Assembly: GCF_001434315.1 (NCBI RefSeq)
Contig: NZ_AZFE01000003.1
Location: 236,049 to 300,048 of the forward strand
Direction: 5' to 3'
From: Paucilactobacillus oligofermentans DSM 15707 = LMG 22743
GTDB taxonomy: Bacteria > Bacillota > Bacilli > Lactobacillales > Lactobacillaceae
DNA: 64,000 bases
Shown here: positions 29,521 through 39,002 of the stretch, one piece after another
How the letters are laid out: each line of letters opens with the position of its first letter
Numbering within the stretch: the first letter of the stretch is position 1
Made by a program: the position numbers and the translations under genes
Notes under the pieces: model-generated
Told to the model about the DNA's origin: nothing
Database searches by the model: none
Seen by the model: the letters and a program-made list of their open reading frames with translations, nothing else

Positions 29521-30474
29521 ATGAAGGAACAACAAGAAATACTAGAAAAAATCAAGAAGTATCAAAAAATTATTATTCATCGTCATCAACGACCTGATCC
29601 AGATGCAATTGGTTCACAGACTGGTTTAGCTGAAATCTTGCGAGCTTCTTTTCCAACTAAAGAAATTTTTATGGTTGGTAAAAAGATTCCAGGGTTTGCT
29701 TGGATTGGTGAGATGGATGAAATTGACAATGAAGTATTTGACGATGCCTTAATAATTGTCACAGATACTGCCAATGCACCACGAATTGATGATCGTCGAT
29801 TTGATCAGGGAGATTTATTAATTAAAATAGATCATCATCCCAATGATGAACCATATGGCGATATTATGATGGTTAATCCAGATTCATCTAGTTCTTCAGA
29901 AATTATTTATGATTTTTATGAGCAATTTAAGGATCAACTAACGTTACCTAAAGTGGCAGCTAGTGCATTATTAGCTGGAATTATTGGTGATACCGGTCGA
30001 TATCTTTATCCAGCAACAACAGCTCGTACGATGAACGTCGCTGCGGCATTGATGAATGCAGGAGCCGATAACAGTGCAATTGGACAACATGAAAATGAAA
30101 TGCCAATTCCGGTGGCCCGTTTATCAGCTTATGTGTATGAAAATCTTGAAATTATGTCACATGGCGCTGCGTATTTAATCTTAACTAATGAAATCCTTGA
30201 AAAATTTGATTTAAAGGATTCAGGAACTGCGGGGATTGTACCGCTACCTGGACAAATCAAAGGGGTAATTTCATGGGCAATTTTTGTTCAACAAGAGGAT
30301 GAAAGTTACCGGGTAAGATTGCGTTCTAAGGGTGAACCAATTAATGAAATTGCTAAACTTCATGATGGTGGTGGACATCCACTAGCCAGTGGGGCAAAAG
30401 CCAAAGATGATAATGAAGTTAAAGAAATTATTGCGCAACTGGACCAGTTAACAAAAGAAAATGAGGTAGATTAA
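29521..30474 (+). CDS. DHH/DHHA1 phosphoesterase, NrnA-like (oligoribonuclease / pAp phosphatase)
   Basis: Predicted to degrade short RNA oligonucleotides and/or 3'-phosphoadenosine 5'-phosphate. The metal-binding motifs of the DHH domain are RHQRPDPDAIGSQ (about 21-33), VTDTAN (about 80-85) and KIDHHPND (about 102-109). The C-terminal DHHA1 domain carries HDGGGHPLASGAK near 280-292. Length 317. The next gene starts two bases after its stop, so the two are probably co-translated. Confidence 0.9.
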   Translation: MKEQQEILEKIKKYQKIIIHRHQRPDPDAIGSQTGLAEILRASFPTKEIFMVGKKIPGFAWIGEMDEIDNEVFDDALIIVTDTANAPRIDDRRFDQGDLLIKIDHHPNDEPYGDIMMVNPDSSSSSEIIYDFYEQFKDQLTLPKVAASALLAGIIGDTGRYLYPATTARTMNVAAALMNAGADNSAIGQHENEMPIPVARLSAYVYENLEIMSHGAAYLILTNEILEKFDLKDSGTAGIVPLPGQIKGVISWAIFVQQEDESYRVRLRSKGEPINEIAKLHDGGGHPLASGAKAKDDNEVKEIIAQLDQLTKENEVD

Positions 30475-30475
30475 C

Positions 30476-31828
30476 ATGGCCGAAATGTTTACAAGTTTTA
30501 ATTTTCAACCGTATCTATATGATGCGTTAAAGGATTTAAATTTTAGAGAACCAACACCGGTTCAAACTAAGGTAATTCCGTTAGTTAAAGCAGGAAAAAG
30601 TGTTATTGGACAATCACAAACTGGTAGTGGGAAAACACATGCGTTTTTGTTACCAATTTTTGATAAAATTGATCCAGAAAAGGATGAAGTTCAAGTAGTT
30701 ATTACCACACCAAGTCGTGAATTAGCCTATCAAATTTACGATGCTGCAAAGCAGATTGCTGGCTTTGGATCAGATAAGTTGATTGTTCATAATTATGTTG
30801 GTGGAACTGATAAGGTTCGTCAAATCAACCAATTAAAACGACATCAACCACAAATTGTGATTGGAACACCAGGTCGAATTTGGGATTTAATTTCAGCACA
30901 AGCTTTAGATGTTCATACTGCTAATCAATTTGTTATTGATGAAGCCGATATGACTCTAGACATGGGATTCTTGGATCAAGTTGATAAAATTGCTGGTAGT
31001 TTACCCGAACATTTACAAATGATGGTCTTTTCAGCAACAATTCCTGAAAAGCTACGACCATTCTTACGTAAATATATGAATAACCCGGTCGTAGAAGAAA
31101 TTCCAGTAACGTCAGTAATTAATCCAGATGTTAATAATTGGCTACTTTCAACTAAGGGCAAGAGCAAAAACGCACTTATTCATCGCTTAGTGACAATGGG
31201 TGATCCATACTTAGTCTTAATTTTTGCTAACACGAAAACGCGTGTTGAAGAAATCCATGAATATTTACAAAAGCAAAATTTAAAAGTAGCAATGATTCAT
31301 GGTGATATTAAACCACGTGAGCGTAAACGAGTGATGCGTCAGGTTCATAACCTAGATTTTCAATTTGTAGTTGCGACTGATCTAGCAGCGCGTGGAATTG
31401 ATATTGATGGTGTATCAATGGTTATTAATGATGAAATTCCAACTGATCTTGATTTCTTTATTCATCGTGTTGGTCGTACTGGACGTAAGGGTATGAACGG
31501 AACGGCCGTTACCTTGTATGAACCAGGTGACGACAAAGCAGTTAGTGAATTGGAACGTCTTGGAGTTAAATTTCAAGATAAAGAAATTAAGAATAACGAA
31601 CTTGTTGATACGTATGACCGTTTGCGTCGTACAAAGCGTAAACCACGTCAAGAAGAATTAGATATCACGATGAAAGGTTACGTTAAAAAACAAAAGAAAA
31701 CCGTTAAGCCTGGTTATAAGAAAAAGATTAAAGGTGCAATTGCCGATCAAGCAATTCAAAAACGTCGAATTGAACAACGTGCTGATTTCCGTCGAACAAA
31801 GAAAGCTAAAAAGAATTCATCACGTTGA
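30476..31828 (+). CDS. DEAD-box RNA helicase (CshB-like)
   Basis: ATP-dependent RNA helicase. Motifs in order: Q-motif near PTPVQTKV, Walker A QTGSGKTH (about 46-53), PSRELA, TPGRIWDL, DEAD (about 155-158), SAT, then in RecA domain 2 ATDLAARGID and HRVGRTGRKG. A Lys/Arg-rich tail (about 385-450) fits RNA binding. Length 450. Best match by architecture is the CshB group involved in ribosome assembly and cold growth. The stop codon overlaps the likely -35 of the alaS leader promoter. Confidence 0.88.
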   Translation: MAEMFTSFNFQPYLYDALKDLNFREPTPVQTKVIPLVKAGKSVIGQSQTGSGKTHAFLLPIFDKIDPEKDEVQVVITTPSRELAYQIYDAAKQIAGFGSDKLIVHNYVGGTDKVRQINQLKRHQPQIVIGTPGRIWDLISAQALDVHTANQFVIDEADMTLDMGFLDQVDKIAGSLPEHLQMMVFSATIPEKLRPFLRKYMNNPVVEEIPVTSVINPDVNNWLLSTKGKSKNALIHRLVTMGDPYLVLIFANTKTRVEEIHEYLQKQNLKVAMIHGDIKPRERKRVMRQVHNLDFQFVVATDLAARGIDIDGVSMVINDEIPTDLDFFIHRVGRTGRKGMNGTAVTLYEPGDDKAVSELERLGVKFQDKEIKNNELVDTYDRLRRTKRKPRQEELDITMKGYVKKQKKTVKPGYKKKIKGAIADQAIQKRRIEQRADFRRTKKAKKNSSR

Positions 31829-31853
31829 TTTTTGTACTTGGCTCAGCTATAAT
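31825..31853 (+). promoter_or_regulatory. Promoter of alaS T-box leader
   Basis: TTGATT (31825-31830, overlapping the helicase stop codon), 17 bases, TATAAT (31848-31853). Confidence 0.65.
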
Positions 31854-31861
31854 TACGAGTG

Positions 31862-32057
31862 TTAAGGGACATGCTGATTGATTGGATTTTAAGAAACGTT
31901 TTGGTAATGAGAAAAACGATGAAGGTCATTAAGTGCTACCCAAAATATAAATTTAAATAATTTAGATAACAATTAAGAGGTTAACGATTTCCATCGTTGC
32001 AAGCAGAGTGGTACCGCGTCTAGGACGTCTCTGTGTGCAATGGTGGATTTTTTTATT
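31862..32057 (+). promoter_or_regulatory. T-box leader of alaS, reduced form
   Basis: The T-box AGAGTGGTACCGCG lies at 32005-32018; TGGT would pair with an A73 discriminator, correct for tRNA-Ala. A short stem I of about 75 bases runs from GGG (31866-31868) to CCC (31939-31941), with GCT (Ala codon, 31935-31937) followed by A right next to the closing helix, a suitable specifier. The terminator pairs CCATCGTTGCA (31991-32001) with TGCAATGGTGG (32037-32047), then a T-run. I cannot find stem II, the CCGTTA pseudoknot element or a classic AGTA loop-E, so this is a compact T-box. Confidence 0.85.
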
Positions 32058-32080
32058 TTTTAAAACAGAGGAGAATTTTT

Positions 32081-34732
32081 ATGAGTGAATTAAAGCAATT
32101 ATCTAGTAGTGAAGTTCGGCAAATGTTTATCGATTTCTTTGCTCAACATGGGCATAAAGTCGAACCAAGTGCTTCCTTAGTCCCAGTCGATGATCCAACT
32201 TTACTTTGGATTAATTCTGGAGTTGCCACCATGAAAAAATATTTTGATGGCTCAGTAGTCCCTGATAATCCAAGATTAGTTAGTTCACAAAAGAGCATTC
32301 GGACTAATGATATTGAAAATGTAGGAAAGACTGCGCGTCATCATACTTTATTTGAGATGCTAGGTAATTTCTCAGTTGGCGATTATTTCAAAAAAGAAGT
32401 TATTCCATGGGCATGGGAGTTATTAACGAGCCCGGAATGGTATGGATTAGATCCTGAAAGACTTTATATTACGGTGTATCCAAAAGATCAGGATGCTCGT
32501 AAAATTTGGGAATCAATCGGGATTGACCCAAGTCATATTTATGAAGATGAAGATAATTTTTGGGATATTGGTCGTGGACCATCGGGACCTGATTCTGAAA
32601 TTTTTTATGATCGTGGACAAGAAATGAATAACGTCGACGTTGATGACCCAGAAAATTATCCGGGTGGAGAAAATGAACGCTATCTAGAAATATGGAATAT
32701 CGTATTTTCACAATTTAATCACACGCCAGAAGATACCTTTGAACCATTACCCAATAAAAACATTGATACGGGGATGGGATTAGAACGAGTTGTTTCAATT
32801 TTCCAACATGCGCGGACTAACTTTGAAACCGACTTATTCTTACCACTAATTAAAAAGACTGAAACCTTTAGTGATAATAAAAAATATGGTCAATCAGCTG
32901 CTGAAGATATTTCATTTAAAGTAATTGCTGACCATGTTCGGGCCATCACATTTGCAATTGGTGATAGTGCATTACCTTCTAATGTTGGTCGTGGCTATGT
33001 AATTCGTCGATTAATTCGGCGTGCTGTAGTTAATGGCAAGAAGCTTGGAATTAATGATGGTTTCTTATATAAATTAGTGCCAACGGTTGGTGAAATTATG
33101 GAATCATATTATCCAGAAATCACTCAAAATGCTGATTATATTGCCTCAGTTGTAAAATCAGAAGAAGATCGGTTTAATGCAACTTTAAATGATGGCTTAG
33201 ATTTGTTGAATGAAACAATTGCTGATGTTAAGTCACGGAATAGTGATTTGATTGATGGTGAATCAGCGTTTAAATTATATGATACTTATGGTTTCCCAAT
33301 TGAATTAACCCGTGAATATGCTGAAGATGAAGGTATTAAAGTGGATGAAGCTGGGTTTGATGCTGAAATGAAAAAGCAACAAAACCGAGCACGTAATGCC
33401 CGTGGAAATACAAAATCAATGGGAGTTCAAAGTGATTTTTGGATTAACGTTCAAGATGAAAGTGAATACGTTGGTTATGATACCTTAGTGGTTGATGACG
33501 CCAAAGCAGTTGTGGTTGCGCAAGATGAAGCCAATGTTCCAGAGGCACAACCAACAGAAAATCCGATTGAAGTTATTTTTGATCGTACACCATTTTATGC
33601 AGAAATGGGTGGACAAGTAGCCGATACAGGTTCAATCATTGATAACTTAGGAGAAGAAGTGGGACGGGTAGTTGATGTTCAACATGCACCTAATGGACAA
33701 AACCTACACACGATAGCTTTGAGCAAAGCTTTGAAAAATGGTGCACGTTACAAACTAGTTGTTGATCGTGCACGTCATCTAAAAATTGAAAAAAATCATA
33801 CAGCAACTCATTTATTAGATCAAGCACTACGCAATGTGTTAGGTGGTCATACCCAACAAGCTGGTTCGTTAGTTGAACAGCATTATTTGCGATTTGATTT
33901 TAATCATTTTGGCTCAATTACTGAAGATGATTTGGAACAAGTTGAACGAATGGTTAATGAACAGATTTGGCGTGAAATTGAAATTTTAACCGTAGAAACT
34001 GATTTAGAATCCGCTAAAGAAATGGGTGCAATTGCGCTATTTAGTGAAAAGTATGGCGACCAAGTGCGGGTTGTTAAAATTAATGATTTTAATACTGAAT
34101 TTTGTGGTGGGAACCACGTCCGTAATACAAATGAAATTGGAATCTTTAAAATTGTTTCGGAAGCTGGAGTTGGTGCAGGTGTTCGTCGGATTGAAGCGGT
34201 AACTGCTGGGGATGCATACCAGTTGTTACATGAACGTGAAGAACTATTAAAGCAATCAGCTGAAGTTTTAAAAGCACCACAAGTAAAAGAACTTCCACGT
34301 AAAATTGAAGCTTTGCAAATGGAACTTAAAGAAGTTCAACGGGTTAATGATAGTCTTCAAAGTAAGCTGACTTCACAACAAGCAACAGATGTATTTAGTA
34401 ATATTCAAGAAACTGCTAAAGGAACTTTGGTTGCTGAACAAGTGCAAGTTAACGGAATGGATCAATTGCGTCAATTAGCTGATACTTGGCGGACAAAGTC
34501 AATATCAGATGTACTCGTGTTAGCAGCTGTAGTCGGAGAAAAGGTTAATTTAATTGTTGGTGTCAGTGATGATAAAGTTAAAGAAGGTCTGAAAGCTGGC
34601 GAAATCATTAAAGCAATTGCACCCGCAGTCGGTGGTGGCGGCGGCGGTCGTCCTAATTTAGCTCAAGCAGGTGGAAAAAATCCAGCCGGAATTGAACAAG
34701 CATTATCGCAAGCTAAAGAATTTTTAGCATAA
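32081..34732 (+). CDS. alaS: Alanine--tRNA ligase
   Basis: Class II aminoacyl-tRNA synthetase with an editing domain. N-terminal motif SSEVRQMFIDFFAQHGH, then the catalytic core (about 1-260); the editing site carries HTATHLLDQAL near 568-578 and CGGNHV near 670; a C-terminal glycine-rich VGGGGGGRPNLAQAGG ends the C-Ala domain. I start at ATG 32081 (MSELKQLSS) after GAGGAG, giving 883 residues; the frame extends upstream only into the T-box terminator. Controlled by the preceding tRNA-Ala T-box. Confidence 0.96.
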   Translation: MSELKQLSSSEVRQMFIDFFAQHGHKVEPSASLVPVDDPTLLWINSGVATMKKYFDGSVVPDNPRLVSSQKSIRTNDIENVGKTARHHTLFEMLGNFSVGDYFKKEVIPWAWELLTSPEWYGLDPERLYITVYPKDQDARKIWESIGIDPSHIYEDEDNFWDIGRGPSGPDSEIFYDRGQEMNNVDVDDPENYPGGENERYLEIWNIVFSQFNHTPEDTFEPLPNKNIDTGMGLERVVSIFQHARTNFETDLFLPLIKKTETFSDNKKYGQSAAEDISFKVIADHVRAITFAIGDSALPSNVGRGYVIRRLIRRAVVNGKKLGINDGFLYKLVPTVGEIMESYYPEITQNADYIASVVKSEEDRFNATLNDGLDLLNETIADVKSRNSDLIDGESAFKLYDTYGFPIELTREYAEDEGIKVDEAGFDAEMKKQQNRARNARGNTKSMGVQSDFWINVQDESEYVGYDTLVVDDAKAVVVAQDEANVPEAQPTENPIEVIFDRTPFYAEMGGQVADTGSIIDNLGEEVGRVVDVQHAPNGQNLHTIALSKALKNGARYKLVVDRARHLKIEKNHTATHLLDQALRNVLGGHTQQAGSLVEQHYLRFDFNHFGSITEDDLEQVERMVNEQIWREIEILTVETDLESAKEMGAIALFSEKYGDQVRVVKINDFNTEFCGGNHVRNTNEIGIFKIVSEAGVGAGVRRIEAVTAGDAYQLLHEREELLKQSAEVLKAPQVKELPRKIEALQMELKEVQRVNDSLQSKLTSQQATDVFSNIQETAKGTLVAEQVQVNGMDQLRQLADTWRTKSISDVLVLAAVVGEKVNLIVGVSDDKVKEGLKAGEIIKAIAPAVGGGGGGRPNLAQAGGKNPAGIEQALSQAKEFLA

Positions 34733-34783
34733 GATGAAATGACGTAGGTTACATTAAAAATGCGTTACAGTAATTTGGATCGA

Positions 34784-34812
34784 TTGTACTTTTGCCGTGT
34801 GTTTAGTAGTAT
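34784..34812 (+). promoter_or_regulatory. Promoter of ireB-ruvX operon
   Basis: TTGTAC (34784-34789), 17 bases, TAGTAT (34807-34812), about 35 bases before the ireB start. Confidence 0.6.
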
Positions 34813-34847
34813 AGGGATATAAACAAATTATTGTGGGGGTGGGTTTA

Positions 34848-35108
34848 ATGGCATTAGATAAGACAATGTTCTTTGATTTTGGTGATAGTAATCAAAAAAA
34901 TGTTCATGAAACATTAAATACAGTTTATAATGCACTTGAAGAAAAAGGTTATAATCCAATTAATCAGATTGTAGGGTATTTATTGTCTGGAGACCCAGCA
35001 TATATACCACGCTTGAATGATGCTAGAAATTTGATTCGCAAGTATGAACGTGATGAAATTATTGAAGAACTTGTTCGCTCATATCTCAAAACTAAGGGTG
35101 ATGCTTAA
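34848..35108 (+). CDS. ireB: IreB family regulatory phosphoprotein (DUF965)
   Basis: Small cytoplasmic protein; in enterococci IreB is phosphorylated by the IreK Ser/Thr kinase and affects cephalosporin tolerance. The N-terminal [20 protein letters not shown] contains threonines like the family's phosphosites, and [20 protein letters not shown] is diagnostic. Start at ATG 34848 (MALDKTM) behind GGGGGTGG gives 86 residues. Its stop overlaps the ruvX ATG by one base; alaS-ireB-ruvX-yrzB is a conserved order. Confidence 0.92.
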   Translation: MALDKTMFFDFGDSNQKNVHETLNTVYNALEEKGYNPINQIVGYLLSGDPAYIPRLNDARNLIRKYERDEIIEELVRSYLKTKGDA

Positions 35109-35545
35109 TGCGGTTAATGGGATTGGATGTCGGCTCAAAAACAGTTGGAGTTTCTGTTAGTGATCCATTAGGTTGGACAGCTCAAGGCTTAGAAATAATT
35201 GCGATTAATGAAAATGAACAAATTTTTGGTATTGAACGAGTTGCAGAATTAGTTAGTGAAAAAAGTGTAGCTGGTTTTGTTGTCGGATTACCTAAAAACA
35301 TGAATAATACTGAGGGACCAAGGGTTGAAGCTGCTCGTAATTATGGTAAACTCTTAGAAGATACATTTAGTCTCCCTGTTGACTATCAAGATGAAAGATT
35401 AACGACAGTTGAGGCTTCACGAATGTTAGTTGAGGAAGCAGATACATCTCGTGCAAAGCAAAAAAAAGTAATTGATAAATTGGCGGCTAGTCTAATTCTA
35501 CAAAATTATTTAGATGGCCATGGTAAACTACTAAAAGAACTGTGA
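35108..35545 (+). CDS. ruvX: Putative pre-16S rRNA nuclease / Holliday junction resolvase-like YqgF
   Basis: RNase H-fold protein. The N-terminal [17 protein letters not shown] gives the first catalytic Asp (about residue 6), [14 protein letters not shown] is near 58-71, and [11 protein letters not shown] near 98-108 has the remaining acidic site. In E. coli the family matures 16S rRNA 5' ends. Length 145. Translation is coupled to ireB by a TAATG overlap. Confidence 0.93.
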   Translation: MRLMGLDVGSKTVGVSVSDPLGWTAQGLEIIAINENEQIFGIERVAELVSEKSVAGFVVGLPKNMNNTEGPRVEAARNYGKLLEDTFSLPVDYQDERLTTVEASRMLVEEADTSRAKQKKVIDKLAASLILQNYLDGHGKLLKEL

Positions 35546-35555
35546 GGAATTAATA

Positions 35556-35873
35556 ATGGCTGAAGAACACAATCACGACCATAACCACGAAGATGAAGAT
35601 TTAATTACATTAGTTGATGATGATGGTAACGAGGAATTATATAAAGTACTCTTTACCTTTGATTCAGATGATTTTGGTAAATCATATATTCTTCTATACC
35701 CATCAAGCGCTGAAAATGATGAAGAAGTTGATATCCAAGCATATGCTTATAATCCTGATCAAAGCGAAGACTCAGAAGGCGATTTACAACCAATTGAGGA
35801 TGAAGCTGAATGGGAAATGGTTGAAGAAGTATTAAATACTTTCTTGGATGATGACGGTAATTTTGACGCATAA
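35556..35873 (+). CDS. DUF1292 family protein (YrzB-like)
   Basis: A 105-residue, strongly acidic cytoplasmic protein. The N-terminus is His/Asp/Glu-rich (about residues 4-16), then a compact domain with ITLVDDDGNEELYKVLFTF and SYILLYP. The family is conserved next to ruvX in Firmicutes but has no assigned function. GAGGAA precedes ATG 35556, ten bases after ruvX. Followed at once by a bidirectional terminator. Confidence 0.88.
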   Translation: MAEEHNHDHNHEDEDLITLVDDDGNEELYKVLFTFDSDDFGKSYILLYPSSAENDEEVDIQAYAYNPDQSEDSEGDLQPIEDEAEWEMVEEVLNTFLDDDGNFDA

Positions 35874-35887
35874 TATAAATAAGTACA

Positions 35888-35925
35888 AAAAAACGATTTT
35901 GATGAAAACATCAAAATCGTTTTTT
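35888..35925. terminator. Bidirectional terminator between DUF1292 gene and rnhC
   Basis: Perfect 17-bp stem (AAAACGATTTTGATG with its complement) around an AAAA loop, with A- and T-runs on both sides. Its right end overlaps the rnhC stop codon. Confidence 0.93.
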
Positions 35926-36838
35926 ATTTGTTATCAGCAATGGCTTGGGCTTTTTGTGTATTAGCAAAATGCAATTTAGCATAATCTGCCAGTGGTTTTC
36001 CTTGACGAATTAATTTAGCGGCAATTTGATCAACTGCATTACCAGCACCAATCGGTAAGGTAATTCCTGCGTTCGCTGTTAATTCATCCATAGCTTCGAG
36101 TGAAACGTAACGGGCAATCACTGATGCAGCCGCTACAGCAAGATGAGCTTGTTCACCTTTAGTTTGAAAGTAGACATTTTCATGGATAATTGATTGGCCC
36201 TTAAGGTAACGGTAATAGGTGCTTGGGGCAACAAACTGATCAATTAAAATTGCTTGCGGTTTTTCAGGTTGAATTTTTTTTAAAACATTTGTTAAAGCTA
36301 AATTATGGCAAAGGGCTTTTAACTGTCCTTGATTATATTTTTCAATCATTTGATTGTACTTAGTAGGCATAATATTAACGACATGGTAAGGCAAAAAAGT
36401 AATGAGTTGTTTTGCCATTTTAACGATTTCTGGATCAGTTAATTTCTTTGAATCTTGAATACCTAATTTACGAACGGTTTCAATATTTTCACTAGTTACG
36501 TAAACTGAAGCAACTGTTAATGGTCCAAAGTAACTACCGGTGCCAACTTCATCGGAGCCAATTACTGACCAAGTATCAAAACCTGACGGTAATGTACTAT
36601 TAGTTGCCTTTGGAAAGCTAGCTTTATTCGTTGAGGTAGTAGGTTTACCCCATTTTGATACTTCGGAGGTAACATTGGTGCCTTGAAACATAACTTTACC
36701 GGAATTGTAGCCAGTAATAATGGTGCCACCTTGTTTTACGCGAAACAAAGCCCCAACTGGTGGGACTTGTTGGTTGCTAGCGTAATGGCTATTCATTTGT
36801 TTTAAAGTGGCATTATTTACTTTAATTACTTCTTGCAT
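35924..36838 (-). CDS. rnhC: Ribonuclease HIII
   Basis: Cleaves RNA in RNA-DNA hybrids. The N-terminal TBP-like domain (about 1-85) is followed by the RNase HII/HIII catalytic domain with GSDEVGTGSYFGPL (about 92-105; Asp-Glu metal ligands) and later IQDSKKLTD and AVAAASVIARY. The GTGSYFGP form is the HIII version. I start at ATG 36838 (MQEVIKVNN), seven bases after GAAGGA, giving 304 residues. Divergent from the MFS gene, and encoded near mutS2 as in many Firmicutes. Confidence 0.93.
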   Translation of the reverse strand: MQEVIKVNNATLKQMNSHYASNQQVPPVGALFRVKQGGTIITGYNSGKVMFQGTNVTSEVSKWGKPTTSTNKASFPKATNSTLPSGFDTWSVIGSDEVGTGSYFGPLTVASVYVTSENIETVRKLGIQDSKKLTDPEIVKMAKQLITFLPYHVVNIMPTKYNQMIEKYNQGQLKALCHNLALTNVLKKIQPEKPQAILIDQFVAPSTYYRYLKGQSIIHENVYFQTKGEQAHLAVAAASVIARYVSLEAMDELTANAGITLPIGAGNAVDQIAAKLIRQGKPLADYAKLHFANTQKAQAIADNK

Positions 36839-36964
36839 GTAATCATCCTTCATTTATGTTATTTTAACAATTCTACCATAGTTATTTAATTGGTGAGGTT
36901 TAACACTTTATTGTAAACAGTGATATAATTTTTACGTTGTAATTAGGTCGATGAACGGAGAAAA

Positions 36965-38170
36965 ATGATGAGTGAATTACCACGATGGAAGAAAAATACG
37001 TATGCTCTTTGGGTCGGTAATTTTGCGACTGGAGCTGGAGCTAGTATGAGCTTACCATTTTTGCCATTGTTTATCTCAACAATGGGTGATTTTTCAAAAT
37101 GGGAACTATCGCTATATTCTGGGATTGCCTTTTCAATTACCTTCTTGAGTCAAGCAATTGTCTCACCATTATGGGGAAAGCTAGCGGATCGAACTGGTCG
37201 AAAACCAATGCTATTAAGAGCGGCAATTGGGATGACAATCACAGCGACTTTAACCGGATTATCACCCAATGTATGGATTTTAATTTTACTTAGACTTATT
37301 CAAGGTGCTTTTTCAGGTTATATTAATAACGCTTATGCACTAGTGGCTAGTGAAGTTCCTACCAAACAAAGTGGTAAGACAATGGGATTATTAACAACTG
37401 GAAGTGTTGGAGGACAATTAATCGGTCCAGTTTTTGGCGGGGTAATTGCTGATGCGTTTGGCTATCGAATTCCGTTTTATATATTTGGGTGTTTAATGTT
37501 GATGGCAACGGTGATTACCATTGTTGGGGTTAAAGAAAAATTTACGCCAATTGATAAAAATAGTCAGTTAGCTAAACAAAGTGCATTTGCAGGTGTTAAA
37601 AATGTGCATGTGGTTTGGGCAATGATAATCTCATCAATGTTAATTCAAGCTGCCACTAATTCAATTAATCCAATTATTAGTTTATTTGTTAAAGAGTTAT
37701 TAACGACGCACTCTAATTTAGCTTTAACAAGCGGAATTATTGCGGCTTTACCTGGAATTGCAACTTTGATTGCAGCACCACGATTTGGATCATTAGGGGA
37801 TCATATTGGGCCGCAAAAAGTATTAATTGCTGGACTACTGTTGTCGGGAGTGGTATTTTTACCAACCTTCTTTGTGAGCACTGTATTTATGTTAGGGGTT
37901 TTCCGATTTATGATTGGAATTGCTGATGCGGCACTGTTGCCTGTAACGCAAACCGTGATGAGTGTTAATACGCCACAAGAATCAATTAGTCGTATTTTTA
38001 GTTATAATCAATCATTTCAAGCAATTGGTTCAGTATTAGGACCTATGTTAGCGTCAATGGTGGCTGGAATATTGGACTATCGCTTTATTTTTTTAATGGC
38101 AACCGGGTTAGTGGTTATTAATTTAGTGGTTGTTCTATGGGCATATCGAAAAGATGGGTTAAGTAGCTAA
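36965..38170 (+). CDS. MFS multidrug efflux transporter
   Basis: Twelve-helix major facilitator antiporter of 401 residues. Motif A appears as GKLADRTGRKPMLLR (about 76-90), and a related copy GSLGDHIGPQKVLI in the second half. The GXXXGPXXGG antiporter motif C is visible as GGQLIGPVFGGVIAD in helix 5, typical of drug:proton exporters such as PmrA/NorA-type. The substrate cannot be read from sequence. Located between rnhC and zapA; its only nearby association is divergence from rnhC. Confidence 0.85.
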   Translation: MMSELPRWKKNTYALWVGNFATGAGASMSLPFLPLFISTMGDFSKWELSLYSGIAFSITFLSQAIVSPLWGKLADRTGRKPMLLRAAIGMTITATLTGLSPNVWILILLRLIQGAFSGYINNAYALVASEVPTKQSGKTMGLLTTGSVGGQLIGPVFGGVIADAFGYRIPFYIFGCLMLMATVITIVGVKEKFTPIDKNSQLAKQSAFAGVKNVHVVWAMIISSMLIQAATNSINPIISLFVKELLTTHSNLALTSGIIAALPGIATLIAAPRFGSLGDHIGPQKVLIAGLLLSGVVFLPTFFVSTVFMLGVFRFMIGIADAALLPVTQTVMSVNTPQESISRIFSYNQSFQAIGSVLGPMLASMVAGILDYRFIFLMATGLVVINLVVVLWAYRKDGLSS

Positions 38171-38222
38171 ATAGCACGGTTCGTGCTAAACTTGATAAGT
38201 TAAAAACTAGGCGGGTGATGAA

Positions 38223-38453
38223 ATGAATAAAAGATATAAAATTCAATTAGATGGTCGAGAATATGTAATCAGTGGACCAGGAGAATCAGATTTAATTGTT
38301 GCCGCTCAAAATCTAGTCAATGAACAAATTGATCATTTAAAAGAAGTTAATCCACAATTGGATGATATTCAACGGGCTAATTTAGTGGCATTTAATGCGG
38401 TCGCTGATCAGATAAAAATGCAAAGAGATTTAGAGATAAATAAGGATAAATAA
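38223..38453 (+). CDS. zapA: Cell division protein ZapA
   Basis: Small FtsZ-bundling protein of 76 residues. The N-terminal beta domain starts MNKRYKIQLDGREYVISG and the C-terminal helix (about 25-75) would form the coiled-coil dimer, with AFNAVADQIKMQRDLE near its end. GGCGGGTGA precedes the ATG. zapA-cvpA-mutS2-trxA is a conserved cluster; its stop overlaps the cvpA ATG by one base. Confidence 0.92.
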   Translation: MNKRYKIQLDGREYVISGPGESDLIVAAQNLVNEQIDHLKEVNPQLDDIQRANLVAFNAVADQIKMQRDLEINKDK

Positions 38454-38986
38454 TGATACTTTCAATTGGCATTCTAGTGTTATTGGTGTTTAACTTTATA
38501 GTAGGACGCCGACGTGGACTATTGTATATGATATTAAGGCTGGTTAGCTTTGTTGTTGCAATAATTGCTGCAAAATTTATGACCCAATTAGTCGGTGATA
38601 ATCTAACATCACTATTTCCAGTGTTTGATGCTACCACTAATAGTACTGGTAGTGCATTAAATAGTAGTAATGGGGATAGTTTCTTTTATAATGGAATTGC
38701 TTTTTTTATCACCTTTTTGATTGTGATGAAATTAGTTAAATGGCTAATTATGCGACTAAATTTACTTAGTAAAATTCCAGTAATACATCAAATAAATGCG
38801 CTGGCAGGTGGATTAATCAATTTAGGGCTGACTTATGTTGTAATTTTTTTAATCCTAACAGTATTTCAAGTGTTACCAAATACATGGTGGCAAGATCAAT
38901 TAGCAGTATCTGGGATCGCACAATGGATTATTAATGATACCCCGGTTTTGTCACAACAAGTTGTTTACTGGTTATCAGGTAGTTAA
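38453..38986 (+). CDS. CvpA family membrane protein
   Basis: Polytopic membrane protein of 177 residues with about four helices (near 1-15, 23-42, 75-93, 115-135). The early FIVGRRRGLLYMILRLVSFV and ALAGGLINLGLTYV match the CvpA/colicin V production family (YshB in Bacillus). Function in Firmicutes is unclear. Translationally coupled to zapA through TAATG. Confidence 0.88.
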   Translation: MILSIGILVLLVFNFIVGRRRGLLYMILRLVSFVVAIIAAKFMTQLVGDNLTSLFPVFDATTNSTGSALNSSNGDSFFYNGIAFFITFLIVMKLVKWLIMRLNLLSKIPVIHQINALAGGLINLGLTYVVIFLILTVFQVLPNTWWQDQLAVSGIAQWIINDTPVLSQQVVYWLSGS

Positions 38987-39002
38987 TTAAGAGGAAATAT
39001 AA

